DNA from: Diogma glabrata | Lineage: Eukaryota; Arthropoda; Insecta; Diptera; Cylindrotomidae | Direction of reading: 5' to 3' | Assembly (NCBI GenBank): GCA_963693315.1 | Contig: OY856186.1 | Coordinates: forward strand, 455,759,217-455,823,216 | DNA length: 64,000 nt | In this document: positions 22,879 through 33,620 of the stretch, one piece after another | How positions within the stretch are numbered: the first letter of the stretch is position 1 | Layout of the letters: the number at the start of each line of letters is the position of its first letter | Notes under the pieces: model-generated | Database searches by the model: none | What the model saw: the letters and a program-made list of their open reading frames with translations, nothing else | Told to the model about the DNA's origin: nothing | Program-made: the position numbers and the translations under genes

Positions 22879-22950
22879 GCCACATTGACAAAAAACCGAC
22901 TCTTATGTCTCGGGCTTGGCACCGATTTCCAACAGTTTTGTACTACAAAT
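22849..22950. repeat. Palindrome centred on AAGTCGGTGCCA
   Basis: ATTTGTAGTACAAAACTG followed by AAGTCGGTGCCA pairs with TGGCACCGATTTCC followed by CAGTTTTGTACTACAAAT. Arms are about 35 bp with few mismatches. It overlaps the right end of the preceding element. Confidence 0.65.
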
Positions 22951-23034
22951 TGAACCCCCCACAACCACCCCTCCCGCCTCCCTGCGTACTCCACTAGACT
23001 GAGATCTAGAAAAAACAGACGAGCCATAGTTGAA

Positions 23035-24230
23035 GATTTAGCGTCAACAAAGATGGGTATTACGAGAGGACAAGTAAGCTAAGAAGCCTGTTCTCGAAGA
23101 CCTCAATCAATATTGATGCACTAATTCTGACATCTATCACATCTCACCAGCTTCATCTACGAATGACTAGCTACTGCTCGAAAGAATTTGAAAACATTGA
23201 GTTAGTAGATCCCAGGCTTATGGAGCCAAGTGAGATATGAATCTTAATTGGATGGAATCATTACTTATCATTAATTCTACAAGGATACTTAAAGAGAAAG
23301 AACAACATCCTTGTAGCGTAGAAAACCACCCTTATTTGGATCATTTCCAGAACACGAGAGTGTTACAAGCATTCCAAAATCTTAGCAAAAATCTTCTAAA
23401 ATCTTTCCACCAAACTTCGGGAAAATGAAGATATTAATACAACTATATCACTAAAAACCCACACGAAATCTACTGTGAAAAACATTTTACAGAAACCAAC
23501 AAAATATATTCAGAAGGTCGAATATCGTCGCTTTACCATTTGATACAAAAGTTTGAGAATCAAAGTCACAATCCTTACAAAGACTTCAATCTCTTAAAAG
23601 AAAATTTTTATAAAATGAGGAATTGCGAGCAATTAGAACACATGAAACAGATACCACATACCAAAATAAACGTTCCATGCAATCAGTCCTACTATTTACC
23701 ACATCGCTTTTTCTGAAGGAGACTATATACTATCACAACCAAGTTTCTGGTTATTTTTGATGCTTCGGCCGAAACTAAATCGGGAATATCATTAAATGAA
23801 AACATTTTTGTCATGTTTTGTCAAACAATTCATCAAAAAACAACAGATTGTTCTAAGGTTTCGCAACCACTGATATGTTTTAACAACAGACCTAGAAAAA
23901 ATGTTTAGACAGATAATAATTACCAAATCATATTCAAAATTTCAAAGAATTCGATTGAGAGAAGTTTTAAATGATCCAATTCGTTAGTTTTGTTTAATGT
24001 ATCGTACAGCACCGCACCAGTACATTTTCTCTCCATAACAGTCTTGAAACAAATCTGCAATGACGATCATTAAACATCTCCAACTATGGCAACGATCACC
24101 GGTAAATGACTAGAGCAGATTCAATTTTGTTGGCGTCAAAGACGAAATATCTTCAATAATAGAGTAATCTGGATTTAACTTTCATAATTGTTGGCTATAT
24201 GTTTGCGATTTAAATAGAAATCAGAAAATA
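23035..24230 (+). pseudogene. BEL/Pao retrotransposon pol remnant (reverse transcriptase region)
   Basis: Across several frames on the plus strand this follows a BEL/Pao pol. Near 23730-23800 the frame FLVIFDASAETKSGISLNEN matches the BEL signature block (the FDASA box), preceded by a YY.PH-like block. Further on there is an adenine-rich stretch reading like the DLEKMFRQI box (about 23885-23920) and, near 24165, a GFN box. There are many stops and frameshifts. The region is followed within 40 bp by a mariner insertion. The matching integrase part lies at 31765-32560 on the same strand. Confidence 0.6.
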
Positions 24231-24267
24231 ATTGAAACTGATGGAAGCAAAATTTTCAAAGGTATTA

Positions 24268-25558
24268 ACCGGTCGTTCAATAAGTCCGTAGGATAAGTAA
24301 GAAAAAAACAACATTTTGACAAAACTCGATTTTTTTATTCAACATAGTTGCCTTCGAGGGCGATACAACGAGTATAGCGATTTTCCAACTTTTCTATACC
24401 ACTTTTATAGTACGATTTCTCTTTCTCGTCAAAATAGGCCTCAGTTTCAGCGATTACTTCATCATTGGACTTAAATTTCTTTCCAGCAAGCATTCTCTTG
24501 AGATCTGAAAACAGGAAAAAGTCGCTGGGGGCTAAATCTGGAGAATATGGTGGGTGGGTAAGCAATTCAAAGCCCAATTCATTCAATTTTGCCATCGTTT
24601 TCATCGATCTGTGACACGGAGCATTATCTTGGTGAAACAACACTTTTTTCTTTTGCAAATGTGGCCGTTTCTTTGCGATTTCAGCCTTCAATCGATCCAA
24701 AAGTTCCCAGTAATACTCGCTGTTAATGGTGGTTCTTTTTTGGAGATAGTCGATGAATATTATTCCGTTCGTATCCCAAAATATAGACGCAATCACCTTA
24801 CCGGCCGACTGTTGCGTCTTTACTCGCTTTGGATTCGGTTCGTCGACTGCTGTCCACTCAGCTGACTGTCTTTTGGATTCTGGTGTGTAATTGTGAAGCC
24901 ATGTCTCATCCATTGTCACATATCTACGATAGAATTCCCTTTTATTGCGGTTTAACAGTGCCAAAGACTCCTCCGAAGCATCGATTCGTTGTTGTTTTTG
25001 GTCGACTGTGAGCTCACGCGGCACCCAATTTGCACAGAGCTTTCGCATACCCAAATGTTCATGTAAAATGGTAAAAACACTACCATCTGTTACCTTTACA
25101 ATGTCAGCTATTTCGTGCACCTTCAATTTGCGATCGTTCATAACCAATTTGTGGATTTTTTTTATGTTTTCTGGAATAACAGCCTCATTTTGGCGTCCAT
25201 TGCGCTCTGCATCTTTTGTGCTGGTACGACCACATTTAAATTCAGCCATCCACTTCTCTACCATTTGTCTCGATGGAGCAGAGTTTGGATAATGTTTATC
25301 AAGCCATTGTTTGGTTTCCACTGTATTTTTTTTCATCAAAAAGCAATGCTTTATTAAAATTCGAAATTCACTTTTTTCCATTTTTTTTTCAAAAACAAAA
25401 GTTGCTTCACACAAAATGCTATAACTCACGAATAAATAGTCAGATTGCTGTCAAATTTATACACGTATCGTTTGAAGGTTAGTACTAAATAAAAATCATA
25501 TGGAAAAAATTCTAGTAACGCCATCTATGTGTCATCCTACGGACTTATTGAATGAGGA
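24268..25558 (-). mobile_element. Mariner transposon, irritans-type, about 1.29 kb
   Basis: Inverted ends share TTCAATAAGTCCGTAGGAT (24276-24294 left; 25534-25552 right, inverted). Extension to the left gives CCGGTCG; at the right only TCA matches and the outermost bases (about 5-12) have diverged, so the TA duplication cannot be confirmed on that side. The length fits a full-length mariner (about 1.3 kb). The transposase frame inside is uninterrupted. It sits next to the BEL/Pao remnant. Confidence 0.9.
24335..25381 (-). CDS. Mariner transposase (irritans subfamily), intact 348-aa frame
   Basis: This enzyme cuts and pastes mariner elements at TA sites. Start chosen at the ATG at 25381 because MEKSEFRILIKHCF is the usual start in this subfamily; an in-frame ATG 16 codons upstream is an extension. 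The 348-aa length equals that of Himar1. The N-terminal half carries the two helix-turn-helix regions (about residues 1-110) and the WVPREL linker (119-124). Catalytic residues form a DD34D triad: D158 in VTMDETW, D252 in HQDNAPCH and D287 in YSPDLAPSDFF, with 34 residues between the last two. The C-terminus RCIALEGNYVE is typical. No stops or frameshifts, which argues for a young copy, although its right inverted repeat is degraded. Confidence 0.95.
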   Translation of the reverse strand: MEKSEFRILIKHCFLMKKNTVETKQWLDKHYPNSAPSRQMVEKWMAEFKCGRTSTKDAERNGRQNEAVIPENIKKIHKLVMNDRKLKVHEIADIVKVTDGSVFTILHEHLGMRKLCANWVPRELTVDQKQQRIDASEESLALLNRNKREFYRRYVTMDETWLHNYTPESKRQSAEWTAVDEPNPKRVKTQQSAGKVIASIFWDTNGIIFIDYLQKRTTINSEYYWELLDRLKAEIAKKRPHLQKKKVLFHQDNAPCHRSMKTMAKLNELGFELLTHPPYSPDLAPSDFFLFSDLKRMLAGKKFKSNDEVIAETEAYFDEKEKSYYKSGIEKLENRYTRCIALEGNYVE

Positions 25559-25739
25559 ATCTTTTGGAACACCATATCTAATATTTTTATCTACCGAGGT
25601 TTGCTAAATGAAGTCACATTGTTCAATGCTATCCGAAGCTTCTAAACTTTTTGATCATCATGGGTGGCTGGCTCCAGTAACCTCTAGTCGGACCCGCACA
25701 AAAGAAAATAACAATATATAAACTGAAGCCTTGTGCAGC

Positions 25740-27398
25740 AAGAAGACAACTGAGTTTCAAAGACCAAAGCAAATATGAGAGCACAGCAAAACAAGTGAAA
25801 ATGCTGGAGTGTAATGATCGCAGAAGATAGACAAAGAAAAACATTCTCAAGACTGCTGAAACAGCAGCAGCAAATAGATACATACGCACACTAGACCAAC
25901 GTGCTAGAAAGGTCAATAACAAATATACAACTATTCCACTAATAAAGGATGTATTGGGTCAAATCCTCACAACAAATGAAAACAGCTTAATAGATGGAAA
26001 TAATACTTTGAAGACAATGGGCAACAAAATGAAGGTTATTTGCAATCTCTGGATTACAACTTTAACGTAACTATCAACAACCATCCACCAGCGTTACAGG
26101 AAGTTAAAGGTGGCTTAACATAAACTCAAGAATAACAAAGCTGCTGGTACCGATATGATATGGACTTACCATAAAAATTCCAAATAAAGGTGATTTAAAA
26201 GTTAACAAGAACTGGAGAGGTTTATCTCTGCTCGATTTCACAATGAAAATACTAGTAATGATCATTATCGAAAGAATGTCTTTATTAACATGCAATTAAG
26301 AAATGATCAAGCCGGATTCACAGCAGGTAGAAGTTGTGTACTGATCATATGAACACAATCCGTATCATCATAGAGCAATGAAATTAATGGAATTTATCAC
26401 TGTATCTTCTCTTCGTGAGCGCAATATGGAAGGAACTTGGTGATATGCTCATCCCAAAAAATAGAATTGACCTAATCAAGAAAATGTATCAGGATGCCCG
26501 AAACAGAAAAAAATACAAAGAACAGTAAAAGGAAAAATACTACAACCACCAAGCAATGAGAAAAGGCTGAGCACTATCTCTGCTACTATACCGAAGAGTA
26601 CTAGATAATTCCAATTCCAAATGGAATACAATGAGACCCAACAAGACGACTGAATGATCTAGATTACATATATAGATGAAGTCTGCCTGCTTACACACAT
26701 ACATACTGATATGCTGCAAAAAATGCAGAAACCATCAACCCTTGCACATTAAGTTTATTTTCAATATCAAAATTAAAAACACAAAGGTTATGAGATAGAA
26801 CAGCACAGTGAGTACACCAATTTCTGTCAATCATACACTATTGGATGAAGTTGATAGATTTGTGTACCTTTGTTTAAGACATCAGTATTAACAAAGACAT
26901 AAACATTCAATACGCTTCACAAGATCTAGAATGCGTCCGTCCTGTAAATTGAGAGATAAAGTAACGAATGTTCAATGCGTGTATCAAGTCAGTACTGCTA
27001 CATGCATATGCAACATGGAAACGATACAAGAAAGATCACAAACCAATTACAGTTATTTCTAAACAAATACCTGAGGCCAAATACAAATACCTGACTAAAT
27101 GTTTTTGGTCAAACACCCATACTAATCAGGACCTTCTATACGCCAGGCAGCCATATATTGAGACCGAAATAAAATGAAAAAAAAGAGATAGATAGGACAT
27201 ACACTGAGAAAACCAGCTAAAAATATAACAATGATGTGAAATTCACAAGAAAAAGGGAAGTTGTAATACCAACTATGACGTGGAAAAAAACGGTGCTTGC
27301 AGAAGCAAAACAAATTGGCAAGACATGGGGAGAACTAAAAGCGAGTTTCGAGAACAGAGTTAGAGGGTACAGTCTAGTAAATGCCCTATGCTCCTAAA
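25740..27398 (+). pseudogene. RTE-like LINE remnant, heavily decayed
   Basis: Plus-strand pieces in shifting frames follow an RTE-like LINE. A KLKNNKAAGTDMI block (about 26120-26155) is followed by a decayed KIPNKGDL..NWRGLSLL block (about 26180-26240), RNDQAGFTAGRSC (about 26300-26340), a decayed YADD box near 26665, SVLLHAYATWKR (about 26990), GHTLRKPAKNI (about 27197-27230) and a terminal IGKTWGELKA...NALCS (27310-27395). Order and spacing are right for one element truncated at its 5' end, with many stops. It differs from the remnant at 1428-2842, so it represents a second lineage. Confidence 0.7.
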
Positions 27399-28215
27399 TT
27401 GGATATTAGAAAAATTAAAATCCAACCAACTTTCATAACCAAAATCGTGGTTCGCAAAACGCATCAAAATCTATTATGTGGAAACCACACATTAATTTCA
27501 ACTACTTTAATGCAGAATTACAAATTGATACAACTACAAATTTATAATACCAAGAGTCACCAAACGATGTGTTAAGTGTTCCAAATAAACACTGAAAAGA
27601 ATTCAACCCAGAGTAGTGCATTTTCATGTAAAGAATACTGCTTTACATTTTTATGTAGAGAATTAGTAAAGAATAGTTTTTTATGTAAAAAATGATTATT
27701 AAATGTAAAGAATTGTACTTTCAAGTGATTTTTACAGCTCTTTTAAGAAGACAAAACTTGTGCCCAATTCCAACAATGGCAATACAAATTTTGAATTGAA
27801 AAGAATTACAAATTTCGGTCTCTAAATCATAGAAAAAGCAAGGATTGGAAATCATAAATCATGTATTAAAATTTAAAACTTATTACAATAAAATTAACAA
27901 TTTAACTACAATAACATCAACTTGTTGAATACGACACATAACAAGCTTGATTTACAATAGCAATTATTTTCAGTATACAAATTACTGTCTTTGGTACTTT
28001 GCCTGTCAATTGATAAAATGAAGATTGTCCGAACCCAAGTTTTAAACCATTCAACTTTAGAATTTAGATTAAAGAAAATTTTTATTGAGATGTCACATAT
28101 ATAAGCTATCTTTGCATTTAAAAACAAAAGATATTTATAAAATTTTAGTTGTACAAACAAATGATTGATTTCACAAATTCGATATTTCTGGTATCGTGAA
28201 ATTGTTTATTTTTAT
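27399..28215. other. Intergenic AT-rich DNA
   Basis: No gene recognised. Around 27610-27720 the motif ATGTAAAGAAT and variants recur about five times, a short degenerate repeat. Confidence 0.45.
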
Positions 28216-28220
28216 TTTAA

Positions 28221-28884
28221 CAAGTTTGAGATTAAATTTAATAGTATATTAAGAAACTAGTTTCATAATCGACGATTTTATCGCACGCAATCTGTTTAGA
28301 AAACGACCCGCGCAGCGCGGAGTTTTCTAAAGGATAAGTGCGATAAAACGTCTTATGAAACGAGTTTTTTATACTATTTTTTCTATTTTGCATTTTTTGT
28401 CTTGAAATTTTAAAAAATATATTTTATGTTTTAATGTTTTAAAGAAAATTTCTAAAAATTTCAATTCAAAATAGTAAGCTCTGCGTTTCATCATATTTCT
28501 ATATATTTTTTTGTTGCAAAACTAGCTTTCATAAAATGTGTGTCTTATTAAAATATAGTCAATTTGATATTTTGTTATTATTACTAATTTTTTTTAATTA
28601 ATTAAAACATTTAACACTAATTTAGATTATTTTTTAATAATAAGATTAATTAATAAGAATAATTTTATTTATATAATTATTCGTTTTAACTTTCACTGAC
28701 GTTTGTATGACCAATGTGACCAACCTTGAAAAACAAAACTTTGCGTATCTTAATGAAGGCCATTTCGATACGCATTTGGGTATCGAAATGACTTTATTTT
28801 AGACGCAAAATAGAAAAAATTTATTTTTAAGTTTTGGTTTGAGTCGATACTAAAAATAAATTTTTTAATTTAATCTCAAACTTG
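28221..28884. mobile_element. Fold-back element C with TTAA flanks, about 664 bp
   Basis: CAAGTTTGAGATTAAATT (28221-28238) is perfectly inverted at 28867-28884, and TTAA lies immediately outside both ends (28217-28220, 28885-28888), as for piggyBac-type insertions. Inside, palindrome 1 (28240-28383) starts AATAGTATATTAAGAAACTA, pairs through GATTTTATCGCAC and TTTAGAAAAC to a GC-rich tip (GACCCGCGCAGCGCGGAG) and ends ATACTATTTTTT. TATTTTTTCTATTTTGC (28375-28391) is inverted as GCAAAATAGAAAAAAT (28805-28820). ATTTCGATAC/GTATCGAAAT (28762-28789) forms a second hairpin near the right end. No ORF. Confidence 0.7.
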
Positions 28885-28926
28885 TTAAACTATAAAATAT
28901 AAATATAAAATATAAATATAAAATAT

Positions 28927-30290
28927 TGAGTGGCTGAAATCTCACAGCTCTGAGATATCAAGACTTCGGTCTGGGTTAAGGATTTTGATATAGTTTTCGG
29001 CAAAAAACTTTTATGCGGACATGGTTTTTAGTAAAACTCAGCAAACTACTCAAAAACCTCTCCATTTAGTGTTTTCCGGAAAATATTACAAAATCACAAA
29101 TTCATATTTCTTTCAAAATTCCAAAAATTTTGTAAAAAATAAATGAAATCAAACTTTTTCCAAAATCCTAAAAATATTCCAAAAATTATTACAAAATCAA
29201 ATATTAGCATTAAACCTTTTTCAAAAATTCTGAAAATATTGCAAAAATTATACAAAATCAAAAATTAAAACTTTTTTCAAAATTCCAAATATTCCAAAAA
29301 TTAGAATAAAATCAAATATTTAAACTTTTTCTAAATTCTAATAATATTCCAAAATTTCTTAAAAATTCAAAAATTAAAACTTTTTCCAAAACTAAAAATG
29401 TTGCAAAAATTATAACAATATCAAAAATTGAAACTTTTTCCAAAATTACAAAAATTATAATAAAATCAAAAATTTAAAATTTTTTAAAATTCTAAAAATA
29501 TTCCAAAAATTCTTACAAAATCAAAAATTGAAAATTTTTCAAAATTCCAAAAATATTCAAAAACTATAACAAATTCAAAAATGTCCATGTCCAATTTCAT
29601 TTTCATTTTCAGCAAACTATTCAAAAACCTTTAATTTAGCGATTCGAGAAAACATTACAAGATCACAAATTCATATTTCTTTCAAAATTCCAAAAATATT
29701 GTAAAAATTATAATAAAATAAAATTTTCATGTCATACAAATTATTTATTTTATTTTTTTCCAAAAAATTGGGTAAAAAAATAAATAAAAATCTTTCTTTT
29801 GACAAGCTTGACAACATTTTTTTGACAAACTTATAATGCAATAATCAAGATTTTGGTCTCACATACCAATTCCGACCATCAAGATTTCTCGAAATTCAAT
29901 GTTCCTACTCGTAATCACTTAAAATTAACGTTTATTAAGCAAAAAATATGCAAATTTCCTTGTTTTGACACACATAATGATTTTTTTGACACACTTCCGG
30001 TACAGTTATCGAACACAGCGTCCTTCCGGACCTGTCTCTTGAGTATACCTATTTTAAAAAAAAAAAATTTTTGAAATCCCTCCAGTGGTTTTCCCTGCAG
30101 CGTAGGTAATGACGGCCGGCCGGCAGACAGACATACATTTTTTTTTTTTGCTTTCTTAGAATCAGCAGGTCCTAAAACGTCGAGAAATGCCAAAAAAAGT
30201 GGGGGTAAGAATTTCACTTTGAGCTCATGAATGTAATACTTAGGTCTTTCAGACCGAAGTAAATCAGTATTCAAATGATATATATAACTA
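28927..30290 (+). repeat. 1.36-kb repeat, copy 1
   Basis: Begins GTGGCTGAAATCTCACAGCT..GATATCAAGACTTCGGTCTGG, contains an internal array of about 60-70-bp units (TTCCAAAAATATTCCAAAAATTATTACAAAATCAAAAATT-like), and ends with a conserved block (CTTCCGGTACAGTTATCGAA, CCTCCAGTGGTTTTCCCTGC, AATCAGCAGGTCCTAAAACG, AATGTAATACTTAGGTCTTTC). Copy 2 follows at 30370 in the same order. No coding potential. Confidence 0.75.
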
Positions 30291-30369
30291 AAGACTGACT
30301 TAAAAGCTATGATTATTTAGGATAGAGTTGGAGTTTCATTTTAAATTATATATTAATCTAATGAGAAAA

Positions 30370-31760
30370 ATATGGAGGGGCTGAAATCTTAAGGCTTAGA
30401 GATATCAAGACTTCGGTCTGGATTAAGGATTTTGATATAGTTTTCGGCAAAAAACTTTTATGAGGACATTGTTTTTAGTTTTGGGCTGCGATGTATATCA
30501 AACATAACTCTTTTTTAAGTATAAGTATTTTTTATCTCTGTTTAGAAGTTTATTACAAAACTAACACGAAACAACAATACATTGCCGGAACATTATAACA
30601 GATCTTATATTAACATAAATTAGTGAATAGATGACACACTCAGCAAACTGCTCAAAAACCTCTCCATTTAGCGTTTCGAAAAAATATTACAATATCACAA
30701 ATTCATATTTCTTTCAAAATTCCAAAAATATTCTAAAAATTAGAATAAAATCAAATATTTAAACTTTTTCTAAATTCCAATAATATTCCGAAAATTCTTA
30801 AAAAATTCAAATTTTTCCAAGATTCTAAAAATATTGCAAAAATCATTACAAAATCAAAAATTGAAACTTTTTTCAAAATCTCAAAAATTATAATAAAATC
30901 AAAAGTTTAAAATTTTTCAAAATTCTAAAAATATTCCAAAAATTCTTACAAAATCAAAAATTAAAACTTTTTCCAAAATTCTAAAAATATTGCAAAAATT
31001 ATTACAAAATCAAAAATACAAACTTTTTTCAAAATTCCAAAAATATTTCAAAAACTATAATAAATTCAAAAATTTCCATGTCCAATTTCATTTTCAATTA
31101 CATTAACGTTATAAAAACAGCTAAATTTTTTTCCAAAAAATATTCTAAAAAAATAAATGAAATCTTTTTTTGACACACTTGACAACATTTTTTTGACAAA
31201 CTGATGATGCCATAATTCTCAATAATAATAATAAAATTTTATGTCGTACAAATGACTAATTTTATTTTTTTCTAAAAATTTGGGTAAAAAACTAAATAAA
31301 AATCTTTCTATTGACACACTTGACAACATTTTTTGGACAAAATTAAAATGCAGTAATCTAGTTTTTGATCTCACATACCAATCCCTACCATCAAAATTTC
31401 TCCAAATTCAATGTTCCTACTCGTAATCACTTCAAATTAACGTTATTTAAGTCAAAAATATGAAAATTTGCTGTTTTTGACATACTTAATGATTTTTTTG
31501 ACACCCTTCCGGTACAGTTATCGAACACAGCGTCCTTTCGGACCTGTCCCTTGAGTATACCTATTTTTAGAAAAAAAAAATTTTGAAATCCCTCCAGTGG
31601 TTTTCTCTGCAGCGTAGGTAATGACAGACATACATTCTTTTGTTTTTGCTGTTTTAGAATCAGTAGGTCCTTAAACGTCGGAAAATGCCAAAAAAAGTGG
31701 GGGTAAGAATTTCACTTTTGGCTCATGAATGTAATACTTAGGTCTTTCGGACTTGCTTAA
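30370..31760 (+). repeat. 1.39-kb repeat, copy 2
   Basis: Head-to-tail partner of 28927-30290 with the same start, internal array and end block. It contains an extra segment of about 165 bp (about 30478-30645) after GTTTTTAGT that is missing in copy 1. The GACGGCCGGCCGGCAGACAGAC tract of copy 1 is shortened here to GACAGAC. Confidence 0.75.
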
Positions 31761-31764
31761 ACAC

Positions 31765-32560
31765 TAAAGACTTAAAGACCAAAGCAATTCACTTGGAATT
31801 AGTTGACGAAATATTAATGTTAACTTATTAACTGCTGCATTTTGTCGTTTTATCGCAGGATGTGGACTTTATAATAAAATTATAAGCGATAAAAAATCAA
31901 ATTTTATATAGGCCAAACTCGATCTTTATGAACTATTTCAAATAGTAAATGATGATCAAATTTTCTCTCACAGAATAAAATTGTGTAGAAATTAAACCCA
32001 TTAACTGTCTTCCATTTTGGAGAGATATTTGAAGCAGTAGTGGAGTTTGTAAAATGCCAGTGATATAGAAGCATATACGTATTTTTATTAGACTATTAAG
32101 AAATAGCAACTTTGTTGACACAGATTGAAGTGATTTTTAATTCTCGACCGCTGTGTGTTAACTAGGGCGAGTTGACCTTAATCCATTAACAGCAGCGAAT
32201 TATTTATTGGACATTCATACACTGCTCTGTCGGAGCCAAACACTAGTCAATTTAAATTCAATCACCTATTGAGTATCGAGATGGCAATACATCCATAGAT
32301 TCCGACAAGATTTTTGGAAAAAGAGACAGTTAAATTATTTTTTCAACTTTACACAAAAAAAATGGAAAACAAATACATCAATAAAAATCTATGATATCTT
32401 CCTAATACAAGATAGCAATTTATCTCAAAATAAATGGAAATTAGGACGAGTAACCCTAGATCAAGTCACTCTAGAGAAGATAACATTGTACGGGTAGTTC
32501 TATTGAAAACAGTAAATGAATTACTGAAGATGCCAGTTATTAAATTACTCGGTTAATGAA
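31765..32560 (+). pseudogene. BEL/Pao integrase remnant (core and C-terminal region)
   Basis: Plus-strand pieces follow a BEL/Pao integrase. TKAIHLELVDE (about 31778-31810) opens the core, decayed text follows the DNGTNF and PHFGG regions, then a NSRPL block (about 32140-32155), an AL.EPNTSQFKFNHL segment (about 32225-32270), WK.GRV-like text and DNIVRVVLLKTVNELLKMPV (32481-32540), characteristic of the BEL integrase C-terminus. There are many stops and frame changes. It could be the 3' part of the element whose RT lies at 23035-24230, same strand and expected order, split by later insertions. Confidence 0.65.
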
Positions 32561-32589
32561 TTATATGCAGCCTTTTAAGCTTTTTAATT

Positions 32590-32860
32590 GGAGTTCACGC
32601 TAAAAGACTTGGTTTTCCCACGATTGACTTCTGCAGAAAATGGAGTGATGAGGGAGAAGAGCAAACCGTTTTCCAGCTACTTTGTACGTGACAAGCTTGG
32701 ATCCTTGGATAGATGGAAATTCGTTTTGGGACTTACATATTAAAAACTCTCACCGAACGGAGAAGTTTTAAAATTAGGGAAATACTAAGTTTCATTAGAA
32801 ACTCCAAATGGTTCAAATGGGGAAAAGAGATCTTTTGGTATCACAAACACTAATTTTGGG
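32590..32860 (+). pseudogene. LINE 3'-end remnant (I/LOA/R1-like C-terminus)
   Basis: The frame reads GVHAKRLGFPTIDFCRKWSD, EGEEQTVFQLLC and later SFIRNSKWF, which fits the C-terminal zinc-binding tail (H.....P...FC..C.DEEET..HLLC..) of RNase H-bearing LINEs, with some cysteines replaced. Only this tail is present. One stop lies inside. Confidence 0.55.
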
Positions 32861-33530
32861 CAAATTGTATCGTTCTGACCTTTTTCATGGTGACATGTGG
32901 ATCACTTTCGTTATCATGTATTTAATGCAACAGTAAAAAATTGACCATAAACTAAGATTTTTGTGTCATCAATCATGAGTTTTAAATGCAAGTAGGACAT
33001 CAATAGTTCAAAATTTACCATGCCCATATCAATTGTCACTAAAAACAAAGTGTACAAATATTATAGCAAAAGTTGTAGTTTGTATTTCTCTTAAAAACGA
33101 TAGAGACAATGGATTTTAATTGTTAGAATTATTGAACATATTTTAGCTACAACTAAGTAATAAAATATTCTTAACGGTTCTAGGAAAATAAGAAAAGAGA
33201 TTTGAAGATGGTTGCAAAACTTCATGTTACTATCGCATGATAATTGCTGTAATGATCGTTTCTTAAAAATGTCACTCTGGTTTTCTTGATTAATTTGATA
33301 TGACTCTGACATATTAAGTCTTATCAAAACAATTATATTCTATGATACAGCAAAAATATTGACAAAAGCCGTTGACTCTGAAATACAAAATCTTAACTAA
33401 TAGTGTTGCTTTGGAAAATCACTGTAAATTTTCTCGTTAAAACAAAATAATTATACAAACAAAAACTCCATTAACTCAAATATTAATTCCATTCCTTCTC
33501 AAAAAAAAAAAAATTCAATAGTTTTTTTAT
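32861..33530. other. Intergenic AT-rich DNA upstream of the chemosensory protein gene
   Basis: Nothing recognised. A short A-run (33501-33514) lies just before the candidate promoter. Confidence 0.45.
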
Positions 33531-33534
33531 TTGA

Positions 33535-33620
33535 GTATATATAAAAGAAACGTTTCTTGAATATTATAGATCAGTGAATTGCAGCCAGTTGAAATTTAAA
33601 GTTTGTTCGTTTTATAGAGG
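33535..33620 (+). promoter_or_regulatory. Candidate core promoter and 5' untranslated exon of the chemosensory protein gene
   Basis: TATATATAAAAG (33536-33547) is followed about 30 bp later by ATCAGTG (33572), a good arthropod initiator (TCAGT), the expected TATA-to-start distance. A donor-like GAG|GTAGAG lies at 33619/33620, and a strong acceptor (TTTTTCATTTATAG, ending 34335) lies 17 bp before the chemosensory ATG. This suggests a 5' untranslated exon of about 48 bp and a 715-bp intron. Linking promoter and gene is inference. Confidence 0.35.

Noticed and set aside
24554..25482. Plus-strand frames of 60-115 codons
   Set aside because: Antisense shadows of the mariner transposase.
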